From PHAA01 sp963665865 (lineage in GTDB: Bacteria; Bacillota; Syntrophomonadia; Syntrophomonadales; Syntrophomonadaceae), in assembly GCA_963665865.2 (NCBI GenBank), contig CAXXWF010000001.1:930001-994000 (forward strand): a stretch of 64,000 bases of DNA, written 5' to 3'. A program made the translations under genes and the position numbers. This document shows, piece after piece, positions 51,171 to 60,819 of the stretch (position 1 is its first letter; each line of letters begins with the position of its first letter). The notes under the pieces were generated by a model, which was not told the origin of the DNA, did no database searches, and worked only from the letters and a program-made list of their open reading frames with translations.

Positions 51171-52424
51171 TTAATCATTTATAATAACCGGGGAGGTGGT
51201 AAAGTCCTGAGAACCATGTCTGTTAGAAGAATTGGGATATAACAGGGTATATAGGTCGGTTGTCTTTATGTCTAGACCAAGCATTGCTTGTAGGGCGGGG
51301 TTGCTGTTATCCTGAAAAGCGTTTTTCACCTCGCTGCCACGGTTAATAATCCGCACGGATGATTTATTTTTTATCTCTTGCAGGATTTTGCGACCTTTTG
51401 TAGAAAAACCTAAGATGTGTAGGTATAAAGGTCCATGCTGGTCAAAACTCAGCATTTGCTCAGTTTCTATGTCCAGTAATGAGTACAGGAGCAGCCGGTT
51501 AATACGGGTAAAACTGTATCTTTTAGACTTTATCGACTGTCGCAGTTCTTCCAGGGTACCACTGGAGATAGCTGCTGCTTGGATGCGATGTTCAAGTCCT
51601 TCGGTTATTTCGTATATTTTACTCAGGTTAGGCAGGGAAATTGTACGTAATTTAGCCAGGATTGCTTGTTCCAGCGCATTAAGAGTTACCGGTGCGCGTC
51701 CTGCATGGATTTCTTGCTGAAGCAATGCCGAGATTTCAACAGGCATAGAGCCCATATTATAATAACTCAATGGGTGCTCCAGCAGAGAATGGCGAATGGC
51801 ACTGGCGCTGGCATAAGCGGAGAGTTCTATACTATTATAGCCGGAACCTATTCTGGGGATGGTCAATGGCTCAATAGGTATGGATTCCTGCTCCAGAACT
51901 CGCAGGTATTCCAAAGCCAGGATATTATTGGGTTGCAGAATAATATGCTCCAGATCAATAATTTGCTCCCCCATAATTTTCTGGATAGTTTGGGCGCGGG
52001 CTGCTGGGAAACTAAGCCCCTTGTTCAGGTAATATTTGAGGTGGTTCTTGTATTCCTGGTTTTCATTGGCAATTGTTGCCGCAATGGATTGCAGTAGTCC
52101 CAGTTGACCGCTTTCGCTGCCGAAAGCTAGATGGCTTACTACACCGGTTCTGTATAACAATTCAATACTGCCTCGGGCGAAAAAGTAAGCACTGCGCACC
52201 GCGAAGCTAAAAGGGAGTTCGATGACCAGATCAACACCTGCTTGTAAAGCCATACGGGTACGCACCCATTTGTTGCACAAGGCGGCTTCTCCCCGCTGTA
52301 CAAAATTGCCGCTCATGACACAAATGGTAGCCGAGAAGTCCCGACCCTGCTGAGCTCGCTCGATGAAATGCAGGTGACCATTGTGCAGAGGATTAAACTC
52401 AGCTATGATTCCTAGAACTGACAT
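51171..52424 (-). CDS. tmcAL: tRNA(Met) cytidine acetate ligase TmcAL (YlbM-like)
   Basis: The 417-residue nucleotidyltransferase-like enzyme acetylates the wobble cytidine of elongator tRNA(Met) with acetate and ATP. It starts SVLGIIAEFNPLHNGHLHFIERA with the HxGH motif, and continues ATICVMSGNFVQRGEAAL. I start it at ATG 52424 (AAGGGGAAA upstream), since the extra 26 residues before it do not match the family. It lies beside pta-ackA; the shared acetate theme may be coincidental. Confidence 0.93.
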   Translation of the reverse strand: MSVLGIIAEFNPLHNGHLHFIERAQQGRDFSATICVMSGNFVQRGEAALCNKWVRTRMALQAGVDLVIELPFSFAVRSAYFFARGSIELLYRTGVVSHLAFGSESGQLGLLQSIAATIANENQEYKNHLKYYLNKGLSFPAARAQTIQKIMGEQIIDLEHIILQPNNILALEYLRVLEQESIPIEPLTIPRIGSGYNSIELSAYASASAIRHSLLEHPLSYYNMGSMPVEISALLQQEIHAGRAPVTLNALEQAILAKLRTISLPNLSKIYEITEGLEHRIQAAAISSGTLEELRQSIKSKRYSFTRINRLLLYSLLDIETEQMLSFDQHGPLYLHILGFSTKGRKILQEIKNKSSVRIINRGSEVKNAFQDNSNPALQAMLGLDIKTTDLYTLLYPNSSNRHGSQDFTTSPVIIND

Positions 52425-52561
52425 AAGTATTTCCCCTTTGATCTTAATACCCACAATAATATCATAATTTGTGACTGTTATCACATTTACCTGCGATAAC
52501 AATCAACCGATAAGACGCCATTAGGGCGGTTTACCGATGTAAAAAATAAGGAGGCTGAATA

Positions 52562-53554
52562 ATGAGTTTATTGGAAGAAATCAAAGCAAAGGCAGCAACC
52601 AAAGGAAAGACCATTGTACTACCAGAAGGTACCGAAAAACGTACTCTGTTGGCAATTAAGGACATTGTTGCTAACAAAATAGCAAATCCCATTCTTCTCG
52701 GCAATGTGAGTGCTGTTAAGGCTGCGGCAGCAGATGCCGGTGCGGACATTTCGGGTGCCGAAATAATTGATCCTGCCAATTCAGTGTATACCGAGGACTT
52801 TGTACAAGCATTTTATGAAATGCGTAAGAGCAAAGGTGTTGATTTGGATAAAGCCAGAGCAACTATGCTTGATCCCCTCTTCTTCGGTTCGATGATGGTA
52901 AAAATGGATAAAGCCGACGGAGAAGTAGCCGGCGCTGAAAACACTACCGGTAATGTATTAAGACCTGCATTACAAATTATAAAAACTGCTCCTGGTATCT
53001 CGGCTGTATCCGGTGCATTTATTATGATAGTTCCTAATTGTGAGTTTGGTGATAACGGGTTATTCGTATTTGCTGACTGTGCAGTTACCATTAGTCCAAC
53101 TGCTCAGCAATTGGCTGAATTCGCCCAAGCATCTGCACAAACTGCCATGACCCTTTGTGGCATGAAGGAACCCAGAGTTGGTATGCTGTCATTCTCAACC
53201 AAGGGCAGTGCCAGTGATGCAGTAGTTGATAAGGTGATCGAGGCAACCAATATTGCTAAAGAACGCTTCCCAGAGCTAAAAGTAGACGGAGAATTCCAAC
53301 TGGATGCAGCTCTGGTACCGAGTGTTGGTTCGTCTAAAGCTCCCGGCAGCCCGGTTGCTGGCAAATGCAATGTCTTAATATTCCCGGATTGCAATGCCGG
53401 GAACATAGGCTACAAATTAGTTCAGAGATTAGCCAAAGCTGAAGCCATTGGACCCATACTCCAAGGTATTGCCAAACCCGTAAATGATCTTTCCAGAGGC
53501 TGCAGCGTAGAAGATATCGTTAATGTTGTAGCAATGACCGCAGTTAGAGCCTAG
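52562..53554 (+). CDS. pta: Phosphate acetyltransferase
   Basis: The 330-residue enzyme converts acetyl-CoA and phosphate to acetyl phosphate. Typical parts are KGKTIVLPEGTEKRTL, ENTTGNVLRPALQIIKT, MLSFSTKGSASDAVVDKV and VGSSKAPGSPVAGKCNVLIFPDCNAGNIGYKLVQRLA. It is the short Pta form without the N-terminal regulatory domains. ATG 52562 follows AAGGAGGC. The ackA gene is next, so together they make ATP from acetyl-CoA. Confidence 0.96.
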   Translation: MSLLEEIKAKAATKGKTIVLPEGTEKRTLLAIKDIVANKIANPILLGNVSAVKAAAADAGADISGAEIIDPANSVYTEDFVQAFYEMRKSKGVDLDKARATMLDPLFFGSMMVKMDKADGEVAGAENTTGNVLRPALQIIKTAPGISAVSGAFIMIVPNCEFGDNGLFVFADCAVTISPTAQQLAEFAQASAQTAMTLCGMKEPRVGMLSFSTKGSASDAVVDKVIEATNIAKERFPELKVDGEFQLDAALVPSVGSSKAPGSPVAGKCNVLIFPDCNAGNIGYKLVQRLAKAEAIGPILQGIAKPVNDLSRGCSVEDIVNVVAMTAVRA

Positions 53555-53626
53555 GCGTTTTTCGCCGGGCTTTAGGCTTAAACCCGGGTATATCAGTCTT
53601 TATAAGAAAGAAGGAGGAATTTAGTA

Positions 53627-54820
53627 ATGAAGGTTTTGGTTGTAAACGCCGGTAGTTCATCTATCAAATATCAAGTCATGGATATGACAGATGAATCAGT
53701 TTTGGCAAAAGGTCTGGTTGATCGTGTAGGGATACCCGGAACCACTCTTAAGCACGAACCAACTGGCAAGGATGATGTTTTAATCAAGAAAGATCTGCCT
53801 GATCATACCGCAGGCATGAAACTAGTCTTAGAAGTTCTCATCAACCCAGAATACGGCTGCATCAAGAGCATGGATGAAATCGGTGCTGTTGGCCACCGCG
53901 TTGTTCATGGCGGCGAAGGATTTTCCAAATCAGTAGTAATTGATGATGCGGTGAAGAAAGTTATCAGAGATTGCTTTGATGTTGCACCTCTGCACAATCC
54001 TCCCAACATGATGGGAATTGAAGCTTGCCAGGAACTGATGCCCAATGTCAAACATGTAGCGGTATTTGATACTGCCTTCCATCAGACCATGAGCCCAGCT
54101 AATTTCATGTATGCACTTCCCTATGAAGTTTATGAAAAATATAAAGTAAGAAGATATGGCTTCCATGGGACCTCCCATTTTTATGTAGCTCATCGTGCGG
54201 CTGAGATGCTGGGAAAACCTTACGAAGACTGCAAAATTGTTACATTGCACTTGGGCAATGGCGCCAGCATGGCTGCTATCAGCAATGGCAAGGTAGTTGA
54301 TACCTCCATGGGCTTCACCCCTCTCGAAGGTCTGGTAATGGGAACTCGTTCCGGTGATATCGATCCCGCTATCGTGTTCTTCCTTATGGACAAACTGAAT
54401 ATGGATGCCAATGAAGCCAACAACTACTTCAATAAGAAGTCTGGTTTACTAGGATTATCCGGCGTATCCAACGACTTGCGCGATGTAATAGAAGCAGCTG
54501 AAGCCGGCAATGAGAGAGCGCAAATGGCATTAGACGTATATCATAACAAGATTAAGGGCTACATCGGCAATTACATTGCCAAGCTAAATGGTTGTGACTG
54601 TATAGTCTTTACCGCTGGGGTTGGGGAAAATGGAATAGGGACCCGGGAAGAGATCTGTAAAGACCTGGAAGCTCTCGGTATTAAAATGGATACAGCTAAA
54701 AACAAGGTTAGAGGCAAAGAGGTTGATTTATCCGCCGCAGATTCAGCAGTAAAAATATTCCTGATTCCTACCAATGAAGAACTGGTTATTGCCAGAGATA
54801 CTTATGAATTAAGCAAATAA
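53627..54820 (+). CDS. ackA: Acetate kinase
   Basis: The 397-residue ASKHA kinase transfers the phosphoryl group of acetyl phosphate to ADP. Signatures are KVLVVNAGSSSIKYQVMD, GHRVVHGGEGFSKS, VFDTAFHQTM, HLGNGASMAAISNGKVVDTSMGFTPLEGLVMGTRSGD and FTAGVGENG. ATG 53627 follows AAGGAGG. It is 72 bases after pta and ends at a terminator. Confidence 0.97.
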   Translation: MKVLVVNAGSSSIKYQVMDMTDESVLAKGLVDRVGIPGTTLKHEPTGKDDVLIKKDLPDHTAGMKLVLEVLINPEYGCIKSMDEIGAVGHRVVHGGEGFSKSVVIDDAVKKVIRDCFDVAPLHNPPNMMGIEACQELMPNVKHVAVFDTAFHQTMSPANFMYALPYEVYEKYKVRRYGFHGTSHFYVAHRAAEMLGKPYEDCKIVTLHLGNGASMAAISNGKVVDTSMGFTPLEGLVMGTRSGDIDPAIVFFLMDKLNMDANEANNYFNKKSGLLGLSGVSNDLRDVIEAAEAGNERAQMALDVYHNKIKGYIGNYIAKLNGCDCIVFTAGVGENGIGTREEICKDLEALGIKMDTAKNKVRGKEVDLSAADSAVKIFLIPTNEELVIARDTYELSK

Positions 54821-54840
54821 ATAATGATCCTCGGAGTTGA

Positions 54841-54870
54841 AGCGGGAGTTATCTCCCGCTTTTCCTGTTT
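54841..54870 (+). terminator. Rho-independent terminator after ackA
   Basis: AGCGGGAG and CTCCCGCT pair around TTAT, followed by TTTCCTGTTT. Confidence 0.75.
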
Positions 54871-54979
54871 CTAATCAATGGTTGTGAAAAACATAACAAC
54901 ATATTGGCAGGGATTCGACCTTTTTTGTTGAATTACAGCTGTATACAATTATGCTATTTAGGAGAGAAGGTTAGCACAT

Positions 54980-55462
54980 TTGATACCGTTTGTTTCCCTG
55001 GCAGGTTATTCTAATTCAGGTAAAACTACGGTAATGGCGAGCTTAATTCGAATTATTAAGTCTCGCGGATATAAGGTGGCAGCGGTGAAACATGCTGCTC
55101 ACGGTTATAGCATGGATCCATCCGGAACAGATTCCTGGCACTATGCACAAGCTGGAGCCGACCAAGTAGCTATTGTAGGGCCGGATTCCTTAACCATACA
55201 TGAGTTTTATCAGGTAGAAAAGTCACTCCAGGAAATTCTAGAAAGAATCAAAAACGTGGATATTATTTTAGTCGAAGGTTTTAAGAATGAACCTGGGCCT
55301 AAAATTGAAATATACCGCCAGGAGCATTCTGCGGGTAGGATTCCTATGAGCAGCAGTGCAATGGCTATTGTAAGTGATGTTTCTATTGCTGATGACTTGC
55401 CCCGGTTTTCCTTTGACGAATTAGAAGAACTGGCAGATTTCATAATTCGGGAAATTAAATGA
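54980..55462 (+). CDS. mobB: Molybdopterin-guanine dinucleotide biosynthesis adapter MobB
   Basis: The 160-residue P-loop protein has GYSNSGKTT near the N-terminus, YKVAAVKHAAHGYSMDPSGTDSWHYAQAGAD and VDIILVEGFKNEPGPKIEI, all MobB-like. It assists MobA in making the guanine dinucleotide form of the molybdenum or tungsten cofactor used by formate dehydrogenase, whose gene follows. It starts at TTG 54980 behind AGGAGAGAAGG. MobA is not in the window. Confidence 0.92.
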   Translation: MIPFVSLAGYSNSGKTTVMASLIRIIKSRGYKVAAVKHAAHGYSMDPSGTDSWHYAQAGADQVAIVGPDSLTIHEFYQVEKSLQEILERIKNVDIILVEGFKNEPGPKIEIYRQEHSAGRIPMSSSAMAIVSDVSIADDLPRFSFDELEELADFIIREIK

Positions 55463-55519
55463 TCCTGATATAGCCGATAATATTTAATCAAAGATATTGA
55501 ATAATTTAATAAATATTGA

Positions 55520-55610
55520 TTCCGAGCTTTGTGGCCTAAAGTAAGATGCCATGGTACAAAGCCTGTGGGTAAATTTGGAAACGAATTTGCCTCCCGTGGT
55601 TGGAAAGGAA
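55520..55610 (+). promoter_or_regulatory. Moco/Tuco-type riboswitch candidate upstream of fdhA
   Basis: The leader contains GGGTAAATTTGGAAACG, ATTTGCCTCCC and TTGGAAAGGA, matching the GGAAACG...GCCTCCC...GGAAAGGA core of the molybdenum-cofactor RNA motif as I recall it. GCTTTGT (55526-55532) pairs with ACAAAGC (55556-55562), and AAATT with AATTT (55571-55575, 55584-55588). A second leader with the same core is at 63241-63303. A terminator follows before the fdhA start, suggesting attenuation by the cofactor. Recognition is from memory, not a covariance search. Confidence 0.8.
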
Positions 55611-55703
55611 TTCTAGTTATGGTAGTTCTCTATTTATAGAGACTGCTCCGTGTGTTATTAATTTTCGAATTATTAACTGCGTGCTATTATCGAGTTATCC
55701 TTG

Positions 55704-55733
55704 CCTCCAGCCTTGGCTGGAGGTTTTTATTTT
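55704..55733 (+). terminator. Leader terminator between the riboswitch candidate and fdhA
   Basis: CCTCCAGCC and GGCTGGAGG form a nine-pair arm set with a tight loop, followed by TTTTTATTTT. It ends about 45 bases before the fdhA start codon, the position expected for attenuation. Its 5' arm CTTGCCTCC echoes the TTTGCCTCC of the aptamer. Confidence 0.8.
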
Positions 55734-55778
55734 CTGGCCTGCGCAGCAGGTGGGGTATTATTGAAAGGAGTGATGGGA

Positions 55779-58460
55779 GTGGAACTAATCAAACTTATCA
55801 TCGATGGAAAGGAGGTTGAAGCCCCGGCAGGGAGTACGGTGCTCCAGGCTGCCGAGAATGCAGGGATTAATATTCCCAGGTTGTGCTATGATCCAGAGCT
55901 AAGTAAACTGGGAGCATGCCGCTTATGCGTGGTGGAAATTGAAGGCAACCGCCTTTTGCCGGCATCATGTGTAACACCGGTAATGCAGGGAATGGTAGTC
56001 AATACCGAGTCGCCCGCAGTAGTTGAAGCGAGACGGACGATTCTGGAATTAATGATTGCCAATCACCCCCTGGACTGCATGACCTGTGATAAAATGGGAG
56101 ACTGCAAACTGGCAGAATATGCTTATCGCTACGGATTAAAGGAAAGTCCCTTTGAAGGTGATAAACACCATTATGTCATAGACGACAGTAATCCGTTTAT
56201 CCTTCGCGATCTAAACAAGTGTATTCTTTGTGGTGCCTGTGTAAGAGCCTGCGAAGAAATGACTGGCGCAGATAACCTGTCGTATTTGAACCGGGGTTTC
56301 CACCGCAAAGCAACCACGGCAGGGGATGTACCGTATATTGACTCAGATTGTGTTTTCTGTGGACAATGCGTAGCCGTCTGCCCTACCGGAGCCTTAACCG
56401 AAAAGACCATGTCAGGCCTGGCACGCCGCTGGGACATAGACCGGGTTAGAACTACCTGCCCCTTCTGTGGTACCGGTTGCAACTTTGATCTGGCCGTAAA
56501 AGACAAGCAAGTCATTGGGGTGCTTTCCAACCCGGACGCTCCGGTAAATGGTCGCAGCTTATGTGTTAAAGGACGTTTTGGCTGGGATTATATCTATAAC
56601 GAAAACCGAATTACTACCCCTTTGATCAAAAAGAATGGACAATTTGAACCTGCATCCTGGGATGAAGCCTTTGATTTAATTGCGCTTAAGTTTAACGAGA
56701 TTAAGGGCAAGTATGGACCCGATTCATTTGCAGCTCTTAGTTCAGCTCGCTGCACCAATGAAGAAAACTTTTTAGTCCAGAAATTTAGCCGCGCAGTAAT
56801 GGGGACGAATAATGTCGACCACTGCGCCCGTACCTGACACGCGCCTACCGTGGCCGGTCTGGCCACTACTTTTGGAAGCGGCGCTATGACAAACCCGATA
56901 AGTGATATTACCAACGAAGCCGAGCTCATGTTCCTGATTGGGACCAATCCGACCGAAGCTCATCCGGTCATTGGTTACAAGATGAGACAGGCAGCTCGTA
57001 ATGGGGCTAAATTGATCGTATGTGACCCACGTCATATCGACCTGGTAGATGAAGCCGATGTTTGGCTGCGTCTGAAGCCAGGTACTGACATCCCCCTTCT
57101 TAATGGACTAATGCACATAATTATCAAAGAGGGACTGGAAGACAAGAAGTTCATCGAGGAACGTACCGAGAATTATGAAGAACTCAAGGCAATTGTGGAA
57201 AGTTATAATCCGGAGAGAGTTGCTGAACTCACTGGACTGGCCGTTGAGGACCTCTATACGGTGGCGCGCCTTTATGCAACAACCGATAAAGCCATGATAT
57301 TCTACACCCTAGGAATTACTGAGCATATTTGTGGAACCCGTAATGTTATGAGCTGTGCCAACCTAGCTATGTTAACCGGACACCTGGGCCGTCCAGGAAC
57401 TGGAGTCTGCCCGCAGCGCGGCCAGAATAACGTTCAGGGTGCCTGTGATATGGGTGCCTTACCCAACGTATATTCAGGCTACCAGGCTGTTACCGTAGAC
57501 GCGGCTCGGGAAAAACATGAACAGGCTTGGGGGGCCGCCCTGCCTAACAAGGTAGGACTTAAGATTCCAGAGATGTTTGCAGCTGCTCATGATGGCAAAG
57601 TGAAAGCCATGTTCATCCTGGGTGAGAATCCAGTCCTGACTGATCCGGATGCCAATCATATCCGAGGTGCATTGGAACATTTGGAATTCCTGGTGGTACA
57701 GGAACTATTCCTGACCGAAACTGCGGCTTATGCAGACGTAATTCTGCCGGCGGCCAGTTTTGCTGAGTGTGATGGTACCTTTACCAATACCGAGCGGCGC
57801 GTCCAAAGGGTTCGTAAGGCTATTGAACCTATCCCCGGTCAGGCCAACTGGCAGACCATCTGTCAGATGGTTACCAGAATGGGCTATCCTATGAACTATA
57901 ACAGCCCTGGAGAGATATGGGATGAGATGTCTTCCCTGTCACCTTCAATGGCTGGTATCAATTATGCTAGAATAGACGAGCAGAACAGCATACAATGGCC
58001 GTGTCCGACCTTAGAGCATCCAGGTACCCCGGTCCTGCATGTTGGCAAATTTACGCGCGGTCTTGGCTCGTTCCAGCCTTCGGAGCATATACCACCAGGT
58101 GAAATGCCCGATGCAGAATACCCGTTCCTCCTGTCCACTGGCAGAATACTGCAGCACTACAATGTTACTACCCCGTATTCCAAAGGTATCAGCAGTATAT
58201 GGAACAAGGAAATGTCAGAACTTAACCCGATAGACGCTGAAAAATTAGGCGTGCAGACCGGCAGTCAGGTTAAGGTGAGCTCCCGCCGAGGCGAAGCGAT
58301 AACCCAGGTGAAGGTGACCGATAGAGTGTTGCCAGGGGTTATTTGGATGTCATTCCATTACGCCGCTACCCCGACCAATGCCCTCACCAGTGATAGTTTA
58401 GACCCAATTACCGGAACTGGTGAATACAAAGTTGCGGCCGTAAAACTTGAAAAAATTTAG
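55779..58460 (+). CDS. fdhA: Selenocysteine-containing formate dehydrogenase catalytic subunit
   Basis: The single frame runs through an in-frame TGA (56835-56837) read as selenocysteine 353 in CARTU-HAPTVAG, giving 893 residues. The N-terminal NuoG-like part has a [2Fe-2S] site (Cys36, 47, 50, 64), a His/Cys3 cluster (His96, Cys100, 103, 109) and two ferredoxin clusters (from Cys148 and Cys191). The molybdopterin domain begins with CPFCGTGC (Cys227). A bis-molybdopterin Mo or W site should bind Sec353. GTG 55779 is chosen, eight bases from AAAGGAG; ATG 55773 is too close to it, and the paralogue at 63522 keeps the GTG. It opens an operon with NuoE/NuoF-like subunits. Confidence 0.95.
56835..56866 (+). 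promoter_or_regulatory. In-frame UGA (Sec codon) with bacterial SECIS hairpin
   Basis: The TGA is followed by CACGCGCCTACC and then the perfect stem GTGGCC-GGTCT-GGCCAC at 56850-56866. The loop bases GGTCT match the GGUCU apical loop of the E. coli fdhF SECIS. The codon context CAC GCG CCT after TGA also fits the conserved U-H-(A/G)-P of formate dehydrogenases. Confidence 0.93.
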
Positions 58461-58471
58461 GAGGTCAGTAA

Positions 58472-59497
58472 ATGCGTAAGGTGCCGGTAGGAGAAGCTGT
58501 GGGTTTGACGCTGGGCTATGATATTACGAAAATTGTTCCTGGCCGTGAAAAGTACCGGGCCTTTCGTAAAGGACAAGTAATAACTAAACAAGATATAACC
58601 AAACTCCAGGATATAGGCAAAGAGCACATCTATATCTGGGAGCCGGATGAAAATATGATTCATGAAGATGATGCCGCTTTGAGGCTCGCAAAGTTGGCGG
58701 TTGGTCCTGGTCTTACCTGGACTGAACCCAATCAGGGCAAAGTTAACATCTGGGCTGATTATGATGGGCTTCTCAAAGTGGAGGTCGGGCGTCTGAATCA
58801 AATCAATAACCTGGGCGAGATTGTTTTTGCCACCCTGCATAATGATCGAGTGGTAATTGAGGGGCAGACAGTTGCCGGAACAAGGGTAGTCCCAGTTGCT
58901 ATTGACCACACAACTATTGAAACGGCAGAAGAAATTTGCCTTGGAATGGTGCCGATGCTCATGATAAAGCCATTTATACCATTATGGGTAGCTGTGGTTA
59001 CAACTGGTACAGAGGTAAACAGCGGTCGAATAAAGGATGGTTTTGCTAGAATTATTCGTCAGAAGATTGCCCCCTTTGGAGGACGCTGGATGGGACAGGT
59101 TATTGTTCCAGATAGCCCTGAACTGATTACCCAGGAAATTCACAATTTTATTGCCGAAGGAGCAGGGCTGGTGGTAGTAACCGGAGGCATGTCGGTCGAT
59201 GCCGATGATGCAACTCCCCAGGGAATTAGAGAAACAGGAGCTGAAGTTGTTTTCTACGGAGCGCCGATATTGCCTGGTTCCCAATTTATGTTGGCTTATC
59301 AGGGACATGTGCCAATATGCGGCGTACCGGGCGGAGCTTTGTTTAGCCGTAAAACGACTCTGGATCTATTGTTGCCGCGCATATTTGCCGGAGATATAAT
59401 AGACCGCTTGGATATTGTAGCCATGGGCCACGGAGGCCTGTGTGAAGAGTGTGCTATTTGTCATTTTCCGCAGTGTCCCTTTGGCAAGGCCACCTAG
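58472..59497 (+). CDS. Molybdopterin-binding (MoCF) domain protein with Cys-rich tail
   Basis: The 341-residue protein has a unique N-terminal half. Its MoCF domain spans about 170-310: VAVVTTGTEVNSGRIKDGFARIIRQKI, then VVVTGGMSVDADDATPQGIRETGAEVVFYGAPILPGSQFML and GVPGGALFSRKTTLDLLLPRI. The last 20 residues carry CEECAICHFPQCPFGK, four cysteines that could bind a metal. Its place between fdhA and a MoeA-like gene suggests a cofactor-handling or insertion role. ATG 58472 follows TAGGAGG. Confidence 0.88.
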   Translation: MRKVPVGEAVGLTLGYDITKIVPGREKYRAFRKGQVITKQDITKLQDIGKEHIYIWEPDENMIHEDDAALRLAKLAVGPGLTWTEPNQGKVNIWADYDGLLKVEVGRLNQINNLGEIVFATLHNDRVVIEGQTVAGTRVVPVAIDHTTIETAEEICLGMVPMLMIKPFIPLWVAVVTTGTEVNSGRIKDGFARIIRQKIAPFGGRWMGQVIVPDSPELITQEIHNFIAEGAGLVVVTGGMSVDADDATPQGIRETGAEVVFYGAPILPGSQFMLAYQGHVPICGVPGGALFSRKTTLDLLLPRIFAGDIIDRLDIVAMGHGGLCEECAICHFPQCPFGKAT

Positions 59498-59520
59498 TCT
59501 GCAGAATGGAGGATTAACAA

Positions 59521-60729
59521 GTGTTAGTTGATGCCAGTTTAGAAGAAGTACAACAAGAACTTCTCAAGCATAGTCAGCGTTTAACAGATGAATCCATATC
59601 CATTTTGGAGGCGATGGGACGAGTCAGTGCCGAGGACATCTATGCAGAGAGTGATCTTCCGGCCAATTATCAGTCAGCGGTGGTCGGATATGCGGTGGCT
59701 GATGAGGACCCCATGAAGACAGGTAAATATTATATAACCAGGCACCTCCAGCTAGGGGATATTTCGCCTATAGCTCTAGAGCCGGGTCAGGCAATGGGAG
59801 TGGTAACCGGGGGAGATCTGCCATCTGGAAGTCGGGCAGTTGTACCCCATGAAAAGGCCGAAATCCAGGACAATTGTCTGCGTTCATTAGAAGTAATTAA
59901 GCCAGGCAATAATATAAAGCAAGCTGGTGAAGATTATATTAAAGGTAATCAACTGGTAGCTCGTGGCTCTGTATTAAGCCCGGGAGACATCAGCTTACTA
60001 GCGGCCTATGGCAAGACTAGTATTAAAGTTTACCGGAAACCACGGGTTGCAGTGCTCTGTCTGAGCAAACATGTTATTCCCTGGCAGTTGACCCCAGAGC
60101 CAGGACAGATACGAGACAGCAATGGTCCTTTACTATCAGCTCTAGTACTGCAAAATAGTGGGTTGCCAGTCTCAATAAGAATCATTGGAAAATGCGGGAC
60201 TTCGGTAAAAACAGTTGTGGCGGAAATGCTTGAACAAGCGGACATCCTCATTATAACTGGGGGAACCTATGCTGAAGGCGGTAACGAAGCCCGCTTGTTG
60301 ATGGAAGACTTAGGAGCAGAAATACTCTACTGGGATGTACCTATTCAACCAGGAAGCCATACAGGAGCTTCTATCTGGAATTCCCGTCTGCTGTTTGCTT
60401 TGTCGGGAAATCCGGCGGCCTGCGCGGTAGGATACCAACTTTTTGTGGCTCCGGTATTGCTGGCGTTGCGGGGATTAACTCCGAATTTACAGTGCGTACA
60501 GGCTAGGTGTGTAAACGGCTTTGCCAAGAAATCTGGCTCGCGGCGCTTCGTTCGGGGTCACGCAAGTTGGAATGAAGAAGGCTGGAAGGTCAACGTCTTG
60601 CCTGGACAAAAACCCAGTATGATAAGATCGCTGGTTAATTGCAATGCCTTAATTGATATACCAGCAGGTAGTCCTCCTGTCGAAATCGGGCAGGATGTGT
60701 CAATCCTATTTCTAAACTCATTATACTAG
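59521..60729 (+). CDS. Divergent MoeA-like protein
   Basis: The 402-residue protein shows the four-domain MoeA layout, but several motifs are altered. NYQSAVVGYAVA replaces the usual SAMDGYAV, LSKHVIPW replaces TGDEL, and ITGGTYAEGGNEARL replaces GGVSVGDYD. GQIRDSNGPLL and LSGNPAACAVGYQLFV are kept. MoeA inserts molybdate into molybdopterin. Loss of these acidic residues suggests a changed metal or activity, or a non-catalytic role. GTG 59521 follows TGGAGGA. It is inside the fdh operon. Confidence 0.85.
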   Translation: MLVDASLEEVQQELLKHSQRLTDESISILEAMGRVSAEDIYAESDLPANYQSAVVGYAVADEDPMKTGKYYITRHLQLGDISPIALEPGQAMGVVTGGDLPSGSRAVVPHEKAEIQDNCLRSLEVIKPGNNIKQAGEDYIKGNQLVARGSVLSPGDISLLAAYGKTSIKVYRKPRVAVLCLSKHVIPWQLTPEPGQIRDSNGPLLSALVLQNSGLPVSIRIIGKCGTSVKTVVAEMLEQADILIITGGTYAEGGNEARLLMEDLGAEILYWDVPIQPGSHTGASIWNSRLLFALSGNPAACAVGYQLFVAPVLLALRGLTPNLQCVQARCVNGFAKKSGSRRFVRGHASWNEEGWKVNVLPGQKPSMIRSLVNCNALIDIPAGSPPVEIGQDVSILFLNSLY

Positions 60730-60819
60730 GGCTATTTCTAAAAAAATAAGCTGAAACCATAGATATACAAACGAGCAGGGATCATGGAAATCATTTAGTA
60801 TACAGGAGGTGAATGAATA

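Noticed and set aside
52425..52502. N-terminal extension of tmcAL
   Set aside because: The 26 residues are not family-like and a good ribosome binding site precedes ATG 52424.
55701..55778. Upstream extension of fdhA (26 residues)
   Set aside because: It translates through the leader terminator, and the GTG at 55779 with good spacing is conserved in the second paralogue.
56835..56850. fdhA split by a stop codon as a pseudogene or frameshift
   Set aside because: The frame continues unchanged, the residue context is that of Sec formate dehydrogenases, and a SECIS hairpin follows.
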